DNA of 64,000 bases. Source: Mycolicibacillus koreensis (lineage in GTDB: Bacteria; Actinomycetota; Actinomycetes; Mycobacteriales; Mycobacteriaceae). The position numbers and the translations under genes are program-made. The stretch spans positions 24,615 to 88,614 of the forward strand of contig NZ_NCXO01000012.1 of the NCBI RefSeq assembly GCF_002104795.1. The letters run 5' to 3'. Under the pieces are notes generated by a model that saw nothing but the letters and a program-made list of their open reading frames with translations, had not been told where the DNA came from and made no database searches. Shown here in pieces: positions 43,446 to 52,684 of the stretch (position 1 is its first letter; every line of letters starts with the position of its first letter).

Positions 43446-43520
43446 GCCTCCCTAGCTCAGTGGTAGAGCAACGCTCTTGTAAAGCGTAGGTCGTCGGTTC
43501 GATCCCGACGGGGGGCTCCA
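43446..43520 (+). tRNA. tRNA-Thr (anticodon TGT)
   Basis: A 75-nt cloverleaf with encoded CCA. Acceptor GCCTCCC pairs with GGGGGGC (one T-G pair). D-arm GCTC-AGTGGTA-GAGC, anticodon stem ACGCT/AGCGT with loop CTTGTAA giving TGT, and T-arm GTCGG-TTCGATC-CCGAC are all intact. TAGGCT at 43430-43435 is a probable -10 box with a CTGACC-type -35 about 19 bp before it. Confidence 0.97.
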
Positions 43521-43533
43521 CCGGAGCCGGCGG

Positions 43534-43995
43534 CTACAGGCGGACCAGCGAGAACGGATAGGTGCGCGTGCCGCCGGGCGTGCCGTCGCAGCCGGCGGCG
43601 AAGGAGGACTCCAGGGTCCCCTGCAGGGTCGCCGCGTCCCAGGAATACACGTCGTGGGTGGCGATGATCGGCCCGTAGTAGACGTTTCCGCACCGCAGGC
43701 CGTCGGGAACGTCGACGGCCAGGGTGTACCGACCGTCGACCAGGTGCGCGTCGGTGCGGTATTCGAAGGCCTTCGCGATCGGCATCGGGATCGCCGAGAT
43801 GTGCACGCAGTCGTCGGCGGTCGGCACACAGCGCGCCGTCGCCCACGTCCAGGTGTGGAAGTCATAGCGCTCCGGGATCAGCAACTGGTAGTTGCCGTAC
43901 ATCGGGCCGGCGTGGGCCACCGGGGCCGACACCGCCGCCGACACCGCCGCCAGCACGCCGGCGGCCAGACCACCGGCCACGGCCCATATCCTCAC
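43534..43995 (-). CDS. small secreted protein of unknown function
   Basis: About 153 residues with a Sec signal (AGGLAAGVLAAVSAAVSAPV, then AHA) and probable cleavage after AHA near residue 29. The mature part starts GPMYGNYQLLIPERYDFHTW and contains two Cys pairs (RCVPTADDC; LRCG and AGCDG). The look resembles other mycobacterial secreted proteins of about 150-170 residues whose function is unknown, including the gene at 54241 in this window (similar size, signal and Tyr/Trp-rich body). GTG 43995 follows AGAGGG. It lies 30 bp after the SDR stop on the same strand, so it may be the second gene of that transcript. Confidence 0.72.
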   Translation of the reverse strand: MRIWAVAGGLAAGVLAAVSAAVSAPVAHAGPMYGNYQLLIPERYDFHTWTWATARCVPTADDCVHISAIPMPIAKAFEYRTDAHLVDGRYTLAVDVPDGLRCGNVYYGPIIATHDVYSWDAATLQGTLESSFAAGCDGTPGGTRTYPFSLVRL

Positions 43996-44024
43996 GATGC
44001 ACCCTCTCTTCCGTCGGCGGGCCG

Positions 44025-44852
44025 CTACATGTGGGCGCCGCCGTCGACCCGAATCTCGGTGCCGGTGACGAAGAATGCGTCGTCGCTGCCGAGCATCGCG
44101 ACCACACTGGCCACCGCCGCCGGATCGGCGAAGATGGCGCCGCCGGGAAGCGCCAGCATCGGGGCGACCTTGGCGAACAGGCTCAGATCCGCATCCTCGG
44201 GCAGCCCGGGCCCCACGCTCGCGCGCGCCACTCCGGTCCCGTCGGTCATCCCCGAGGAGATCGAACCGGGCTGGACGCAGTTGAACCGGATTCCGGCCTT
44301 CGCGAACTCCAAGGCCCACGCGTGAGTCATCGACAACACGCCACCCTTGGACGCCGCGTAGGCCCCCATGTAGGGGTGGGCGAACTGCGCGGAGGTGGAG
44401 CTGAAGTTCACCACCGCGGGCGTGGTGCCCTCACGCAGCGCGCCGAGTGCTTCGCGGGTGACCAAGAAGGTGCCGACGAGGTTGACCCGGATCACGGTCT
44501 CGAAGTCGCTCAAGCTGGTGTGCTCCAGGTGCGAGGAGCGCAGGATTCCGGCGGCGTTGACCAGGGTGTCCAGTCCCCCGAGTTCGTCTCGGGCCGCGGC
44601 GACGCCGCGGCGCACCGATTCCTCGTCGCCGACATCGATCTGCACCGTGGTCAGCCGGTCGTGCGCCGAGCCGGATTTCTCCACAGTGTCCGCGAGGCCC
44701 TCGGCGCTGATGTCGGCGGCCACCACCCGCGCACCCTCGTCGAGGATCCGCAGAACACAGGCCTGCCCGATGCCGGAACCGGCGCCGGTGATCAGCACTC
44801 GGCGATCGGCATAACGGGACAACGGTCGTGACGGGGACGGCGGGGTGGACAC
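44025..44852 (-). CDS. short-chain dehydrogenase (hydroxysteroid dehydrogenase-like)
   Basis: A 275-residue classical SDR. Cofactor motif VLITGAGSGIGQACVLRI is at about 19-36, VNAAGILRSS at about 100, and Ser in NFSSTSAQ with YAASKGG (Tyr-x-x-x-Lys) at about 155-170. The C-terminal TEIRVDGGAHM is a classical ending. GTG 44852 has AGGGAG about 7 nt upstream. It is divergent from the Mce operon across 226 bp and so may share its control. The location next to steroid-uptake and ring-degradation genes suggests hydroxysteroid oxidation (inference). Confidence 0.88.
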   Translation of the reverse strand: MSTPPSPSRPLSRYADRRVLITGAGSGIGQACVLRILDEGARVVAADISAEGLADTVEKSGSAHDRLTTVQIDVGDEESVRRGVAAARDELGGLDTLVNAAGILRSSHLEHTSLSDFETVIRVNLVGTFLVTREALGALREGTTPAVVNFSSTSAQFAHPYMGAYAASKGGVLSMTHAWALEFAKAGIRFNCVQPGSISSGMTDGTGVARASVGPGLPEDADLSLFAKVAPMLALPGGAIFADPAAVASVVAMLGSDDAFFVTGTEIRVDGGAHM

Positions 44853-45078
44853 GGGCAGCTCCCTATTCGACGGTCGGGCCGGTGGACGGGTGGGCCGGAC
44901 CGATCGGGGCCCGGCGCTGTCCCACCTTGACGGGGCGCCACCTGCTGAGTGCAGCGATTCCCGGTGGGTGGGACGGACAGTGCCGACCGCCGGCGGCTGG
45001 CTGCGACAGTGACCATTCCACGATGGCTGGCGGGTTGGCGACGACACCGCGCGACAGATTCGGAGTTTCTGGTAACGC
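44853..45078. other. control region between the SDR and the Mce operon
   Basis: A 226-bp gene-free stretch. It holds an 8-bp inverted repeat, GTCCCACC (44919-44926) and GGTGGGAC (44967-44974), 40 bp apart. The right arm is embedded in TGGGTGGGAC (44965-44974), a decamer repeated before the first Mas gene at 55687-55696. No clear -10 for the Mce operon can be assigned. Confidence 0.4.
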
Positions 45079-45891
45079 ATGGGGAACAAGGCTGCGGACC
45101 GTTGGTCGCCGGGGCTGCCGTTGCCGAGCGGTGGCCTCTCGCAGGTCTTCCAGGCTGTCGGTGGCCTGTTCGCCATGACCGTCGACGCGGTCCGCTTCGC
45201 TTTCCGGCGGCCGTTTCAAACCCGGGAGTTCGTGACCCAATCCTGGTTCGTCGCCCGGGTGTCGCTGGTGCCGACGCTGCTGGTGGCGATCCCGTTCACG
45301 GTCCTGGTCAGCTTCACCCTCAACATCTTGCTCCGTGAGTTGGGGGCGGCGGATCTGTCCGGCGCCGGCGCGGCGTTCGGTGCGGTCACCCAGGTCGGGC
45401 CGATGGTCACCGTGCTGATCGTGGCCGGTGCCGGCGCCACCGCGATGTGCGCCGATCTGGGTTCACGCACGATCCGCGAGGAGATCGACGCGCTGGAAGT
45501 CCTGGGCATCGACCCGGTACAGCGGCTCGTCACACCGCGGATGCTGGCGTCGGGGCTGGTGGCCCTGCTGCTGAACAGCCTGGTCGTTACGATCGGGATC
45601 CTGGGCGGCTACACGTTCTCGGTCTTCATCCAAGACGTGAACCCGGGTGCGTTCGCCGCGGGCATCACCCTGCTCACCGGTGTGCCAGAGGTGATCATCT
45701 CCTGCGTCAAGGCCGCCCTGTTCGGGCTCATCGCCGGCCTGGTCGCCTGCTACCGGGGTTTGACGATCAGCGGCGGTGGCGCCAAAGCCGTCGGCAACGC
45801 CGTCAACGAGACCGTGGTGTACGCGTTCATGTCGCTGTTCGTGATCAACGTGGTCGTCACCGCCATCGGCATCCAGATGACCACCGGGTAG
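45079..45891 (+). CDS. YrbE-type Mce transporter permease A (YrbE4A-like)
   Basis: A 270-residue MlaE-family permease of the Mce ABC-type lipid importer. An amphipathic N-terminal part containing FRRPFQTREFV precedes five or so membrane segments. The conserved cytosolic loop MCADLGSRTIREEIDALEVLGIDP is at about 132-155. Much of the sequence (SLVPTLLVAIPFTVLVSFTL, DLSGAGAAFG, GNAVNETVVYAF) parallels YrbE4A of the cholesterol-import mce4 operon. ATG 45079 has no convincing ribosome site, so the start is less certain than the frame. First gene of an eight-gene operon. The ATPase (MceG-type) is encoded elsewhere, as in all mycobacteria. Confidence 0.93.
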   Translation: MGNKAADRWSPGLPLPSGGLSQVFQAVGGLFAMTVDAVRFAFRRPFQTREFVTQSWFVARVSLVPTLLVAIPFTVLVSFTLNILLRELGAADLSGAGAAFGAVTQVGPMVTVLIVAGAGATAMCADLGSRTIREEIDALEVLGIDPVQRLVTPRMLASGLVALLLNSLVVTIGILGGYTFSVFIQDVNPGAFAAGITLLTGVPEVIISCVKAALFGLIAGLVACYRGLTISGGGAKAVGNAVNETVVYAFMSLFVINVVVTAIGIQMTTG

Positions 45892-45897
45892 GCGACG

Positions 45898-46749
45898 ATG
45901 TCCACGACCGCGAGCGCCCTGTACCCGCGCATGGCCCGGGAGCTGAAACGGCCCCTGCGTGCGGCGATGCGACTCGGTGACCACACCCTCTTCTACGGCC
46001 GAGCCCTGGTCGGCACGCCTTACGCGCTGAAACGCTACCGGCACGAGATCGTTCGGCTCATCGCCGAGATCAGCATGGGCGCCGGGACGTTGGCGATGAT
46101 CGGCGGCACCGTCGTGATCGTCGGCTTCCTCACCCTGGCGGCCGGCGGAACGCTGGCGGTGCAGGGGTTCAGCTCCCTGGGCAACATCGGGATCGAGGCG
46201 CTCACCGGCTTCCTCGCCGCGTTTATCAATGTGCGCATCTCGGCACCGGTGGTGACCGGCATCGGACTGGCGGCGACCTTCGGCGCCGGGGTCACCGCCC
46301 AACTCGGCGCGATGCGGATCAACGAGGAGATCGACGCCCTGGAGGCAATGGGCATCCGGCCGGTGGAATACCTGGTCAGCACCCGCATCGTCGCCGGGAT
46401 GACCGCCATCGCACCGCTGTACGCGATCGCGGTCATCTTGTCGTTCACCGCCAGCAAGCTCACCACCGTGGTCATGTTCGGCCAGTCAGCGGGTCTGTAC
46501 AACCATTATTTCTCCACCTTCCTCAACCCCGTCGACCTCCTCTGGTCGTTCCTGCAGGCCATCTTGATGGCGCTCACGGTGTTGTTGGTGCACACCTACT
46601 TCGGCTACTTCGCCTCCGGCGGGCCCTCCGGGGTCGGTGTCGCGGTCGGCGACGCCGTGCGCACATCGCTGGTGGTGGTGATCTCGGTGACCCTGCTGGT
46701 GTCGCTGTCGGTGTACGGGTCCAACGGCAACTTCAATCTGTCGGGCTGA
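45898..46749 (+). CDS. YrbE-type Mce transporter permease B
   Basis: A 283-residue MlaE-family permease, partner of the preceding one. Landmarks are GGTVVIVGFLTLAAGGTLAVQ (second membrane segment region), VTGIGLAATFGAGVTAQLGAM, the conserved RINEEIDALEAMGIRPVEYL loop at about 140-160, and a C-terminal GVAVGDAVRTSLVVVISVTL. The two permeases form the membrane channel on which the Mce hexamer sits. ATG 45898 begins 6 bp after the first permease stop. Confidence 0.94.
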   Translation: MSTTASALYPRMARELKRPLRAAMRLGDHTLFYGRALVGTPYALKRYRHEIVRLIAEISMGAGTLAMIGGTVVIVGFLTLAAGGTLAVQGFSSLGNIGIEALTGFLAAFINVRISAPVVTGIGLAATFGAGVTAQLGAMRINEEIDALEAMGIRPVEYLVSTRIVAGMTAIAPLYAIAVILSFTASKLTTVVMFGQSAGLYNHYFSTFLNPVDLLWSFLQAILMALTVLLVHTYFGYFASGGPSGVGVAVGDAVRTSLVVVISVTLLVSLSVYGSNGNFNLSG

Positions 46750-46760
46750 CGGGGCAGACG

Positions 46761-47954
46761 ATGAACACGAAGACGGATGCCTCTCGGCTCGCGGCCGGCT
46801 TGACGACCATGGCGGTGATCGTCGGGCTGATCGCGCTGTCGGTGGGATTCTTCCGCGGCAGTTTCACCAAGACCGTTCCGCTCACCGTGATATCCCAGCG
46901 CGCCGGGCTGGTCATGAACCCCGAGGCTCGGGTGAAACTGCATGGCGCGCAGATCGGTTCGGTCTCCTCCATCGAACGCTTCGCCGACGGACGTGCCGCG
47001 CTGCACCTGGCCATGGACCCGAAGTACCTGGACCTGGTCCCCGACAACGTCCGCGTCGAGATCGCCTCCTCCACCGTGTTCGGCGCCAAAGCCGTCGAAC
47101 TGATCCCGCCCGACCAGCCGTCGGGACACTCCGTGCGCCCCGGACAGGTTCTCTCTGCCGACCACGTGGTCGTCGAGATCAACACGGTCTTCGAGCAGTT
47201 GTCCTCGCTGCTGGCCCGGATCGAGCCGGCGAAACTCAGCGAGGTACTCGGGGCGATGTCCTCGGCGTTGAACGGGCGCGGCAGCCAGATCAGCCAGATG
47301 CTCACCGATTTCGACGACTTTCTGGCCGCCATCGACCCCAGCCTCGAGACTCTGAACCACGAATTTGAGGCAGCTCCGCCCGTAATCGAGGCCTACGCCG
47401 ATGTGGCCCCGGAACTGCTGACCATCATCGAATCGACGACGACGGCCGCCGACACCATCACCGAGGAGCGCCGCAACCTCGATGCGCTGCTGCTCAGCGC
47501 CATCGGTCTGGCCGATGTCGGCAGCGACGTCGTGGGAGGCAACCGCCAGGCGATCAGCGCCGTCGCCCACCTGCTGGCGCCCACCACCGACCTGACCAAC
47601 GCGTATCACGAGGCGCTGACCTGCGGTCTCGGCGGTGCCGCCGAACTCGCCAAGGCCCCCGGAACGCCGGTCCCCGGCGGGTTGCTGTTGCAGACGATCG
47701 TCTTCGGACAGGAACGCTACCGCTACCCGGCCAACCTCCCCAAGGTCGCCGCGACCGGCGGCCCGCAATGCACCGACCTTCCGAAAGTGCCGTTCCAAAA
47801 GAGCCCCCCGTTCGTCATCACCGATGTCAACGCCAACCCGGCGCAGTACGGCAACGAGGGGATCCTGCTCAACTCCGACGGGCTCAAGCAGATGTTGTAC
47901 GGCCCGATCGACGGGCCTCCCCGCAACAGCGCACAGATCGGGCATCCTGGATGA
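46761..47954 (+). CDS. Mce family protein A
   Basis: A 397-residue MceA-type subunit. TM anchor is at about residues 10-30 (LTTMAVIVGLIALSVGFF). The MCE/MlaD domain at about 38-118 shows RAGLVMNPEARVKLHGAQIG and STVFGAKAVELIPP. A long helical region follows and forms the tunnel that carries lipid across the periplasm. The C terminus has the usual Cys pair region (LTCGLGG, GPQCTDLP). The length is close to Mce4A. It lies 11 bp after yrbEB and is coupled to mceB by ATGA. Confidence 0.93.
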   Translation: MNTKTDASRLAAGLTTMAVIVGLIALSVGFFRGSFTKTVPLTVISQRAGLVMNPEARVKLHGAQIGSVSSIERFADGRAALHLAMDPKYLDLVPDNVRVEIASSTVFGAKAVELIPPDQPSGHSVRPGQVLSADHVVVEINTVFEQLSSLLARIEPAKLSEVLGAMSSALNGRGSQISQMLTDFDDFLAAIDPSLETLNHEFEAAPPVIEAYADVAPELLTIIESTTTAADTITEERRNLDALLLSAIGLADVGSDVVGGNRQAISAVAHLLAPTTDLTNAYHEALTCGLGGAAELAKAPGTPVPGGLLLQTIVFGQERYRYPANLPKVAATGGPQCTDLPKVPFQKSPPFVITDVNANPAQYGNEGILLNSDGLKQMLYGPIDGPPRNSAQIGHPG

Positions 47955-48982
47955 TCGAGCAGCGCAGTGCCGCAGTCAAGTTCGGGGTTTTCGGCATCGT
48001 GATGATGCTCGTGACCGCAGCGTTGTTCGCGATCTTCGCGGAGTACCGGTCGGGTTCGACGATCGGCTATTCGGCACAGTTCAAGGACGTTTCCGGACTC
48101 GAACCCGGTAATTCGGTGCGCATCGCGGGGATCCGGGTCGGCACCGTCACCGACGTGACCCTCGAACCCGACAACACCGTGCTCGTGCACTTCGACGCCG
48201 ACCAGACCGTGCGGCTGACCGAGGGGACACGGGCCGCCGTCCGCTATCTGAACCTCATCGGCGACCGCTACCTGGAGCTCATCGATCAGCCGGGCACGGC
48301 CAGGACCCAACCTCCCGGAACGACGATCGCCGCGGATCGCACCGAGTCGGCCCTGGACCTCGATCTGCTTCTCGGCGGCCTCAAACCGGTGATCAGGGGA
48401 CTTGATCCCGAGGATGTCAACAGCCTGACCACCGCGCTGATCCAGGTGCTGCAAGGCCAAAGCGACGACCTGGAATCGCTGTTCGGGCGGACCTCGTCGT
48501 TCACCAACGCCATCGCCGACAACGGCCAGACCGTCCAACGCGTGATCGACCACCTCAACGACACCCTGTCGACCATCGACGTCGACGGCGAGAAGCTCTC
48601 CGACGGGATCGACAAGCTGGAGCAGTTGGTCACCGGCCTTGCCGCCGACCGTGCCCCGATCGGTGAGGCCATCACCGCGCTGGACAACGGGACGGCGTCG
48701 CTGGCGGACCTTCTCGCCGAGGGCCGGCCGCCGCTGTCGGGCACCGTCGACCAGCTGAACCGCCTGGCTCCGATGCTGTCGGACGAGACCAGCCTGGCGC
48801 GTCTGGACCTCACGGTGCAGAAGGCCCCGGCCAACTACCGCAAACTGGTTCGGCTCGGCGCCTACGGAAGCTGGCTCAACCTCTACATCTGCGGGGTGAC
48901 GCTGCGCGTGACCGACCTGCAGGGCCGCACGGCGCACTTCCCGTGGGTGATCCAGAACACCGGACGTTGCGCGGAGCCCTGA
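47951..48982 (+). CDS. Mce family protein B
   Basis: A 343-residue MceB-type subunit. The N-terminal anchor VFGIVMMLVTAALFAIFAEY is at about residues 13-32. The MCE domain at about 40-115 includes GYSAQFKDVSGLEPGNSVRI and GIRVGTVTDV. Coiled, helix-rich tunnel repeats come next and the tail ends in YICGVTL...NTGRCAEP with two Cys typical of MceB. Start ATG 47951 overlaps the mceA stop as ATGA; the frame open upstream of it shadows mceA. Confidence 0.93.
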   Translation: MIEQRSAAVKFGVFGIVMMLVTAALFAIFAEYRSGSTIGYSAQFKDVSGLEPGNSVRIAGIRVGTVTDVTLEPDNTVLVHFDADQTVRLTEGTRAAVRYLNLIGDRYLELIDQPGTARTQPPGTTIAADRTESALDLDLLLGGLKPVIRGLDPEDVNSLTTALIQVLQGQSDDLESLFGRTSSFTNAIADNGQTVQRVIDHLNDTLSTIDVDGEKLSDGIDKLEQLVTGLAADRAPIGEAITALDNGTASLADLLAEGRPPLSGTVDQLNRLAPMLSDETSLARLDLTVQKAPANYRKLVRLGAYGSWLNLYICGVTLRVTDLQGRTAHFPWVIQNTGRCAEP

Positions 48983-50058
48983 TGCACAGATATCGCGGAA
49001 ACAAACTCGTCCGGACCGGATTCATCGGTCTGGTCGTCATGATTCTCATCATCAACGTCGGCATGAAGTCCCAGCAGCTGCTGACACTGGCCACGGCGAT
49101 CCGCTACCACGCGCTGTTCAGCGAGGCCGGCGGGCTCGCCGTCGGCAACGACGTGAAGGTGTCCGGGGTGACCGTCGGTTCGGTCACCGACATCGCACTC
49201 GAGGGCGGGAGCGCGCGGGTCACCTTCGCGTTGAGCAGCAAGATCCGGTTGGGTACGGACACGACGGCGCACATCCGCACCGGCACCCTGCTCGGTGAGC
49301 GGATCTTGACCCTCGAGCCCAGCGGCGACGGACGGATCGGCGCGGCCGGTGTGATCCCGCTGTCGCGCACCGGATCCCCGTACTCGCTCACCGACGCCGT
49401 CGGCGACTTCGCCGCGAACACCGCCGACACCGACACCGCGTCGATCAACGACTCCCTCGACGTCCTCTCCGAGGTCATCGACCGGATCGCACCGCAGGTC
49501 GGCCCCACGCTGGACGGGGTGACCCGGCTGTCCCGATCGCTCAACGAGCGCGACACGGCGCTGGCCGATCTACTGAAGAGCGCCGCCTCGGTCACCGGGG
49601 TCCTCTCCGAGCGCAGCAACCAGGTCAATGCCCTGATCCTCAACGCCAACGACCTCGTCGGTGTGCTGCAGAGCCGCCGGTACGCGGTGGTCAACCTGTT
49701 GGCCAACACCTCCACGGTCGCCCGGGAGTTGTCGACGCTGGTCGCCGAGAACGAGGAGCAACTGGCGCCGACGCTCGAACAGCTCAACCGTGTGCTGTCC
49801 GTGCTGGAAAGAAACCGGGACAACATCGCCGACGCCCTCACCGGTTTGGCGAAATACCAGATCACCCAGGGTGAAGCGGTCAACAGCGGCTTCTACTACT
49901 ACGGGTTCGCATCGAACTTGCTTCCGGGGCCGGCGATCCAGCCGTTCCTGGACTACGCGCTCGGCTTCCGAAGAGGGGTAAACGCAGGACAGCCGCCGGA
50001 CAATGCTGGCCCGAGGTCGGAATTCCCCTTCCCCTACAACGGAATTCCGGGAGGCTGA
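48982..50058 (+). CDS. Mce family protein C
   Basis: A 358-residue MceC-type subunit with anchor TGFIGLVVMILIINVGM (about 12-28). The MCE domain has YHALFSEAGGLAVGNDVKVS and GVTVGSVTDIALEGG (about 42-75). The helical tunnel region extends to about 300, and the Pro/Gly-rich C terminus is short. ATG 48982 shares one base with the mceB TGA. Part of the six-protein Mce complex that carries the substrate between outer and inner membranes. Confidence 0.93.
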   Translation: MHRYRGNKLVRTGFIGLVVMILIINVGMKSQQLLTLATAIRYHALFSEAGGLAVGNDVKVSGVTVGSVTDIALEGGSARVTFALSSKIRLGTDTTAHIRTGTLLGERILTLEPSGDGRIGAAGVIPLSRTGSPYSLTDAVGDFAANTADTDTASINDSLDVLSEVIDRIAPQVGPTLDGVTRLSRSLNERDTALADLLKSAASVTGVLSERSNQVNALILNANDLVGVLQSRRYAVVNLLANTSTVARELSTLVAENEEQLAPTLEQLNRVLSVLERNRDNIADALTGLAKYQITQGEAVNSGFYYYGFASNLLPGPAIQPFLDYALGFRRGVNAGQPPDNAGPRSEFPFPYNGIPGG

Positions 50059-50060
50059 TC

Positions 50061-51503
50061 ATGTCTGCAAACAGGCGGGTCACCACGATCCTTCTCGCCG
50101 TGTTGACCGCATCCCTGCTCGGGGGCATCGGGGTGCTGGTGAACCTGACGTGGTTCAGCCCGATGAAGATCTACGCCTACTTCACCTCCGCGACGGCGAT
50201 CTACCCGGGCGACGACGTCCGCGTCGCCGGTGTCAAGGTGGGCACGATCGGGTCGGTCGAACCGCAGGGCACCCGCGTGAAACTCGCGTTGTCGGTGGAT
50301 CGGGACGTGCCGATCCCGCTGAACGCCCAGGCCGTCATCGTCGCCCCGAACCTGCTGTCGGCCAGATACGTTCAGCTGACACCGGCCTACGGCTCCCGCA
50401 GTGCACCCGACGGGCCGACGATGACCGACGGCGCCGAGATCGACGTCGACCGTACCGCGGTGCCGGTCGAATGGGACAAGGTCAAAGAGCAGCTCACCCG
50501 GCTGGCCGAAGACCTCGGCCCCAGCAGCGGCATCTCGGAGACGTCCCTGGGGCGATTCATCGACTCGGCGGCCAACGCCATGGCCGGAAACGGCGACAGG
50601 CTGCGCGAGACGCTCACGGAGATGTCCAAGACCGCTCGGGTGCTCAGCGATGGAAGCCCCGACATCATCGATACCTTGAATAACCTTCAGATCTTCGTAG
50701 CAGCGCTGCGTGACAGCAATGTTCAGATCATCCAGTTCCAGGATCGCCTGGCCGACGTCACCAGCGTGATCGACGGCAGCCGGTCCGACCTCGACGCCGC
50801 CGTCAACGACCTGTCGACGGCGATCGGGCAGGTGCAGCACTTCATCGCGGGCACACGCGACCAGACCGCCGAGCAGATCCAGCGCCTCGCCAACGTCACC
50901 CAGGTGCTCGCCGACAACAGCATGGTGGTCAAGAACATCTTGCACCTGGCGCCCAACGCCCTGGTCAACGGATACAACATCTACAACCCGGACACCGGCG
51001 GCCCCCGCGGGTCGTTCGCGATGAACAACTTCGCCAATCCCGTGGCGCTGATCTGTTCGGCCATCGGCGCCGTCGAGAACGTGACCTCGGAAGCATCGGC
51101 CAAGGCCTGCGCACAGTTTCTGGGCCCGGCATTGCGTCTGATCAACTTCAACTATCTTCCGTTGCCGTTCAACGCCTATCTGGGCCCCGCCCCGAAGAAC
51201 GTCGTCTACTCCGAGCCGGGGCTGGCTCCCGGTGGAGGCGGAACCGATCCCGGCCCGGCCCCCGAACCGCCGGCGGTGTCGGCCTACACCGGGATCGGCG
51301 ACGTCGCTCCGCCGCCGGGATGGTCCGACCCCGCGCAGCCGCCCGGCGCGTACGCCCCCGACGGGCTGCCCGCCCTTCCCCAGCCGCCGCTGTTCCCCGG
51401 GGCACCCCCGGTGGCGCAGGGGACGCCGTCGTCTGCCGCACCGTCGAACCTGGAGGACATGTTGCTGCCCGCCGAGGCCGCCCCGCCGGAAGGGGCACCG
51501 TAA
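50061..51503 (+). CDS. Mce family protein D
   Basis: A 480-residue MceD-type subunit. Anchor LLAVLTASLLGGIGVLVNL is at about 11-29, and the MCE domain with ATAIYPGDDVRVAGVKVGTI at about 43-62. The helical region runs to about 300, and two Cys (LICSAIG, KACAQF) are followed by a Pro/Gly/Ala-rich disordered tail from about 385 to the end. The tail is typical of MceD and MceF and may reach through the envelope. ATG 50061 lies 2 bp after the mceC stop. Confidence 0.93.
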   Translation: MSANRRVTTILLAVLTASLLGGIGVLVNLTWFSPMKIYAYFTSATAIYPGDDVRVAGVKVGTIGSVEPQGTRVKLALSVDRDVPIPLNAQAVIVAPNLLSARYVQLTPAYGSRSAPDGPTMTDGAEIDVDRTAVPVEWDKVKEQLTRLAEDLGPSSGISETSLGRFIDSAANAMAGNGDRLRETLTEMSKTARVLSDGSPDIIDTLNNLQIFVAALRDSNVQIIQFQDRLADVTSVIDGSRSDLDAAVNDLSTAIGQVQHFIAGTRDQTAEQIQRLANVTQVLADNSMVVKNILHLAPNALVNGYNIYNPDTGGPRGSFAMNNFANPVALICSAIGAVENVTSEASAKACAQFLGPALRLINFNYLPLPFNAYLGPAPKNVVYSEPGLAPGGGGTDPGPAPEPPAVSAYTGIGDVAPPPGWSDPAQPPGAYAPDGLPALPQPPLFPGAPPVAQGTPSSAAPSNLEDMLLPAEAAPPEGAP

Positions 51504-52684
51504 TGGCGTCGAGGAGCATGCGCGGTTGGCTGGCGGGAGCGTGCTGCGTCATGGTGACCGCGTCGGGATGTTCGTTCGGCGGCGTCACGTCGCTGCCGCT
51601 GCCCGGGACGGTGGGCACCGGGAAGAACGCCATCACCTACCGCGTCGAGATCGCCAATGTCGGCACCTTGGAGCCGAACTCACCGGTCATGCTCAACGAC
51701 GTCGTCGTCGGCGCGGTTCGCACGATGCGCGTCGACAACTGGCAGGCCAACGTCGAGGTCTCCGTGCAACCGGACACGATTGTGCCGGCCAACGCCGTCG
51801 CCACGGTCGGCCAGACCAGCCTCCTGGGTTCGATGCACCTGGCCCTGGACCCGCCGGTGGGCGAAGAGCCCGTGGGACGTCTGGCGCCGGGATCGACCGT
51901 GTCGATCAACCGTTCGTCGACCTACCCGTCGACGGAGCAGACCTTGGCGACGCTGTCGATGATCGTCAACGGGGGTGGTCTCACCCAGATCGGCGACATC
52001 GTCCACAACTTCACCGCCGCACTGTCCGGGGATACCGCGAAGCTCAGGAGCCTGCTGACCAGAATGAATGAGGTCGTCGGCATTCTGGACACCCAGCAGG
52101 GCAACATCATCGCCGCCACGACAGCACTGGACCGGCTGGCGGGCAGATTCGCCGACCAACGTGATGTCATCGCCAAGGCCCTCGACCGGATTCCGCCGGC
52201 GCTGGCCGTGCTTACCGAACAACGGCCCCAGTTCACCACGGCCATGACGAAGCTCGGCGACCTCAGCGCGATGAGCCACGAGCTGCTCACCGATGCCCAC
52301 GAGGACCTGGTGCGCAACCTGCAGAACCTGGAGCCCACGATTCAGGCTCTCGCCGACGTCGGCCCCGACCTGGTGACCGCCTTGGCGTATCTGCCGACCT
52401 ACCCCTACACCCAGGAGTTCATCGACCGCGGCATCCGCGGCGACTACATGAACCAGTTCATCGTCTTCGACTTCACCATTCCGCGGCTCAAGAACGGGAT
52501 CTTTCTGGGCACGCGATGGGCCGAACCCGGGGCGTCGATGGTTCCCGCGCCGGGCGACCCCTGGTACGCCAACTACACCCTCGATCCGCTCAAGGCCCCG
52601 ATCACCCCGGTGCCCACCGAACTCGCGCCGCTTCCGGGGCAGGTCGAAGCGGACCCCGGCACCGATGAGCAGGGCGGTAACTGA
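51503..52684 (+). CDS. Mce family lipoprotein E (LprN-like)
   Basis: A 393-residue MceE-type subunit with a lipoprotein signal: hydrophobic LAGACCVMVTASGC and lipobox ASGC at about residues 20-23. The MCE domain follows (YRVEIANVGTLEPNSPVMLN; VVVGAVRTMRVDNWQANVEV), then the helical tunnel region, and FVFDFTIPRL-like C-terminal strands with GTRWAEPGASMVPAPG. ATG 51503 shares one base with the mceD TAA. MceE is the lipid-anchored member of the hexamer. Confidence 0.93.
   Translation: MASRSMRGWLAGACCVMVTASGCSFGGVTSLPLPGTVGTGKNAITYRVEIANVGTLEPNSPVMLNDVVVGAVRTMRVDNWQANVEVSVQPDTIVPANAVATVGQTSLLGSMHLALDPPVGEEPVGRLAPGSTVSINRSSTYPSTEQTLATLSMIVNGGGLTQIGDIVHNFTAALSGDTAKLRSLLTRMNEVVGILDTQQGNIIAATTALDRLAGRFADQRDVIAKALDRIPPALAVLTEQRPQFTTAMTKLGDLSAMSHELLTDAHEDLVRNLQNLEPTIQALADVGPDLVTALAYLPTYPYTQEFIDRGIRGDYMNQFIVFDFTIPRLKNGIFLGTRWAEPGASMVPAPGDPWYANYTLDPLKAPITPVPTELAPLPGQVEADPGTDEQGGN

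Noticed and set aside
43446..43520. A genomic island with tRNA attachment repeats inside the window
   Set aside because: No second copy of the tRNA 3' end, no integrase and no base-composition break were seen.
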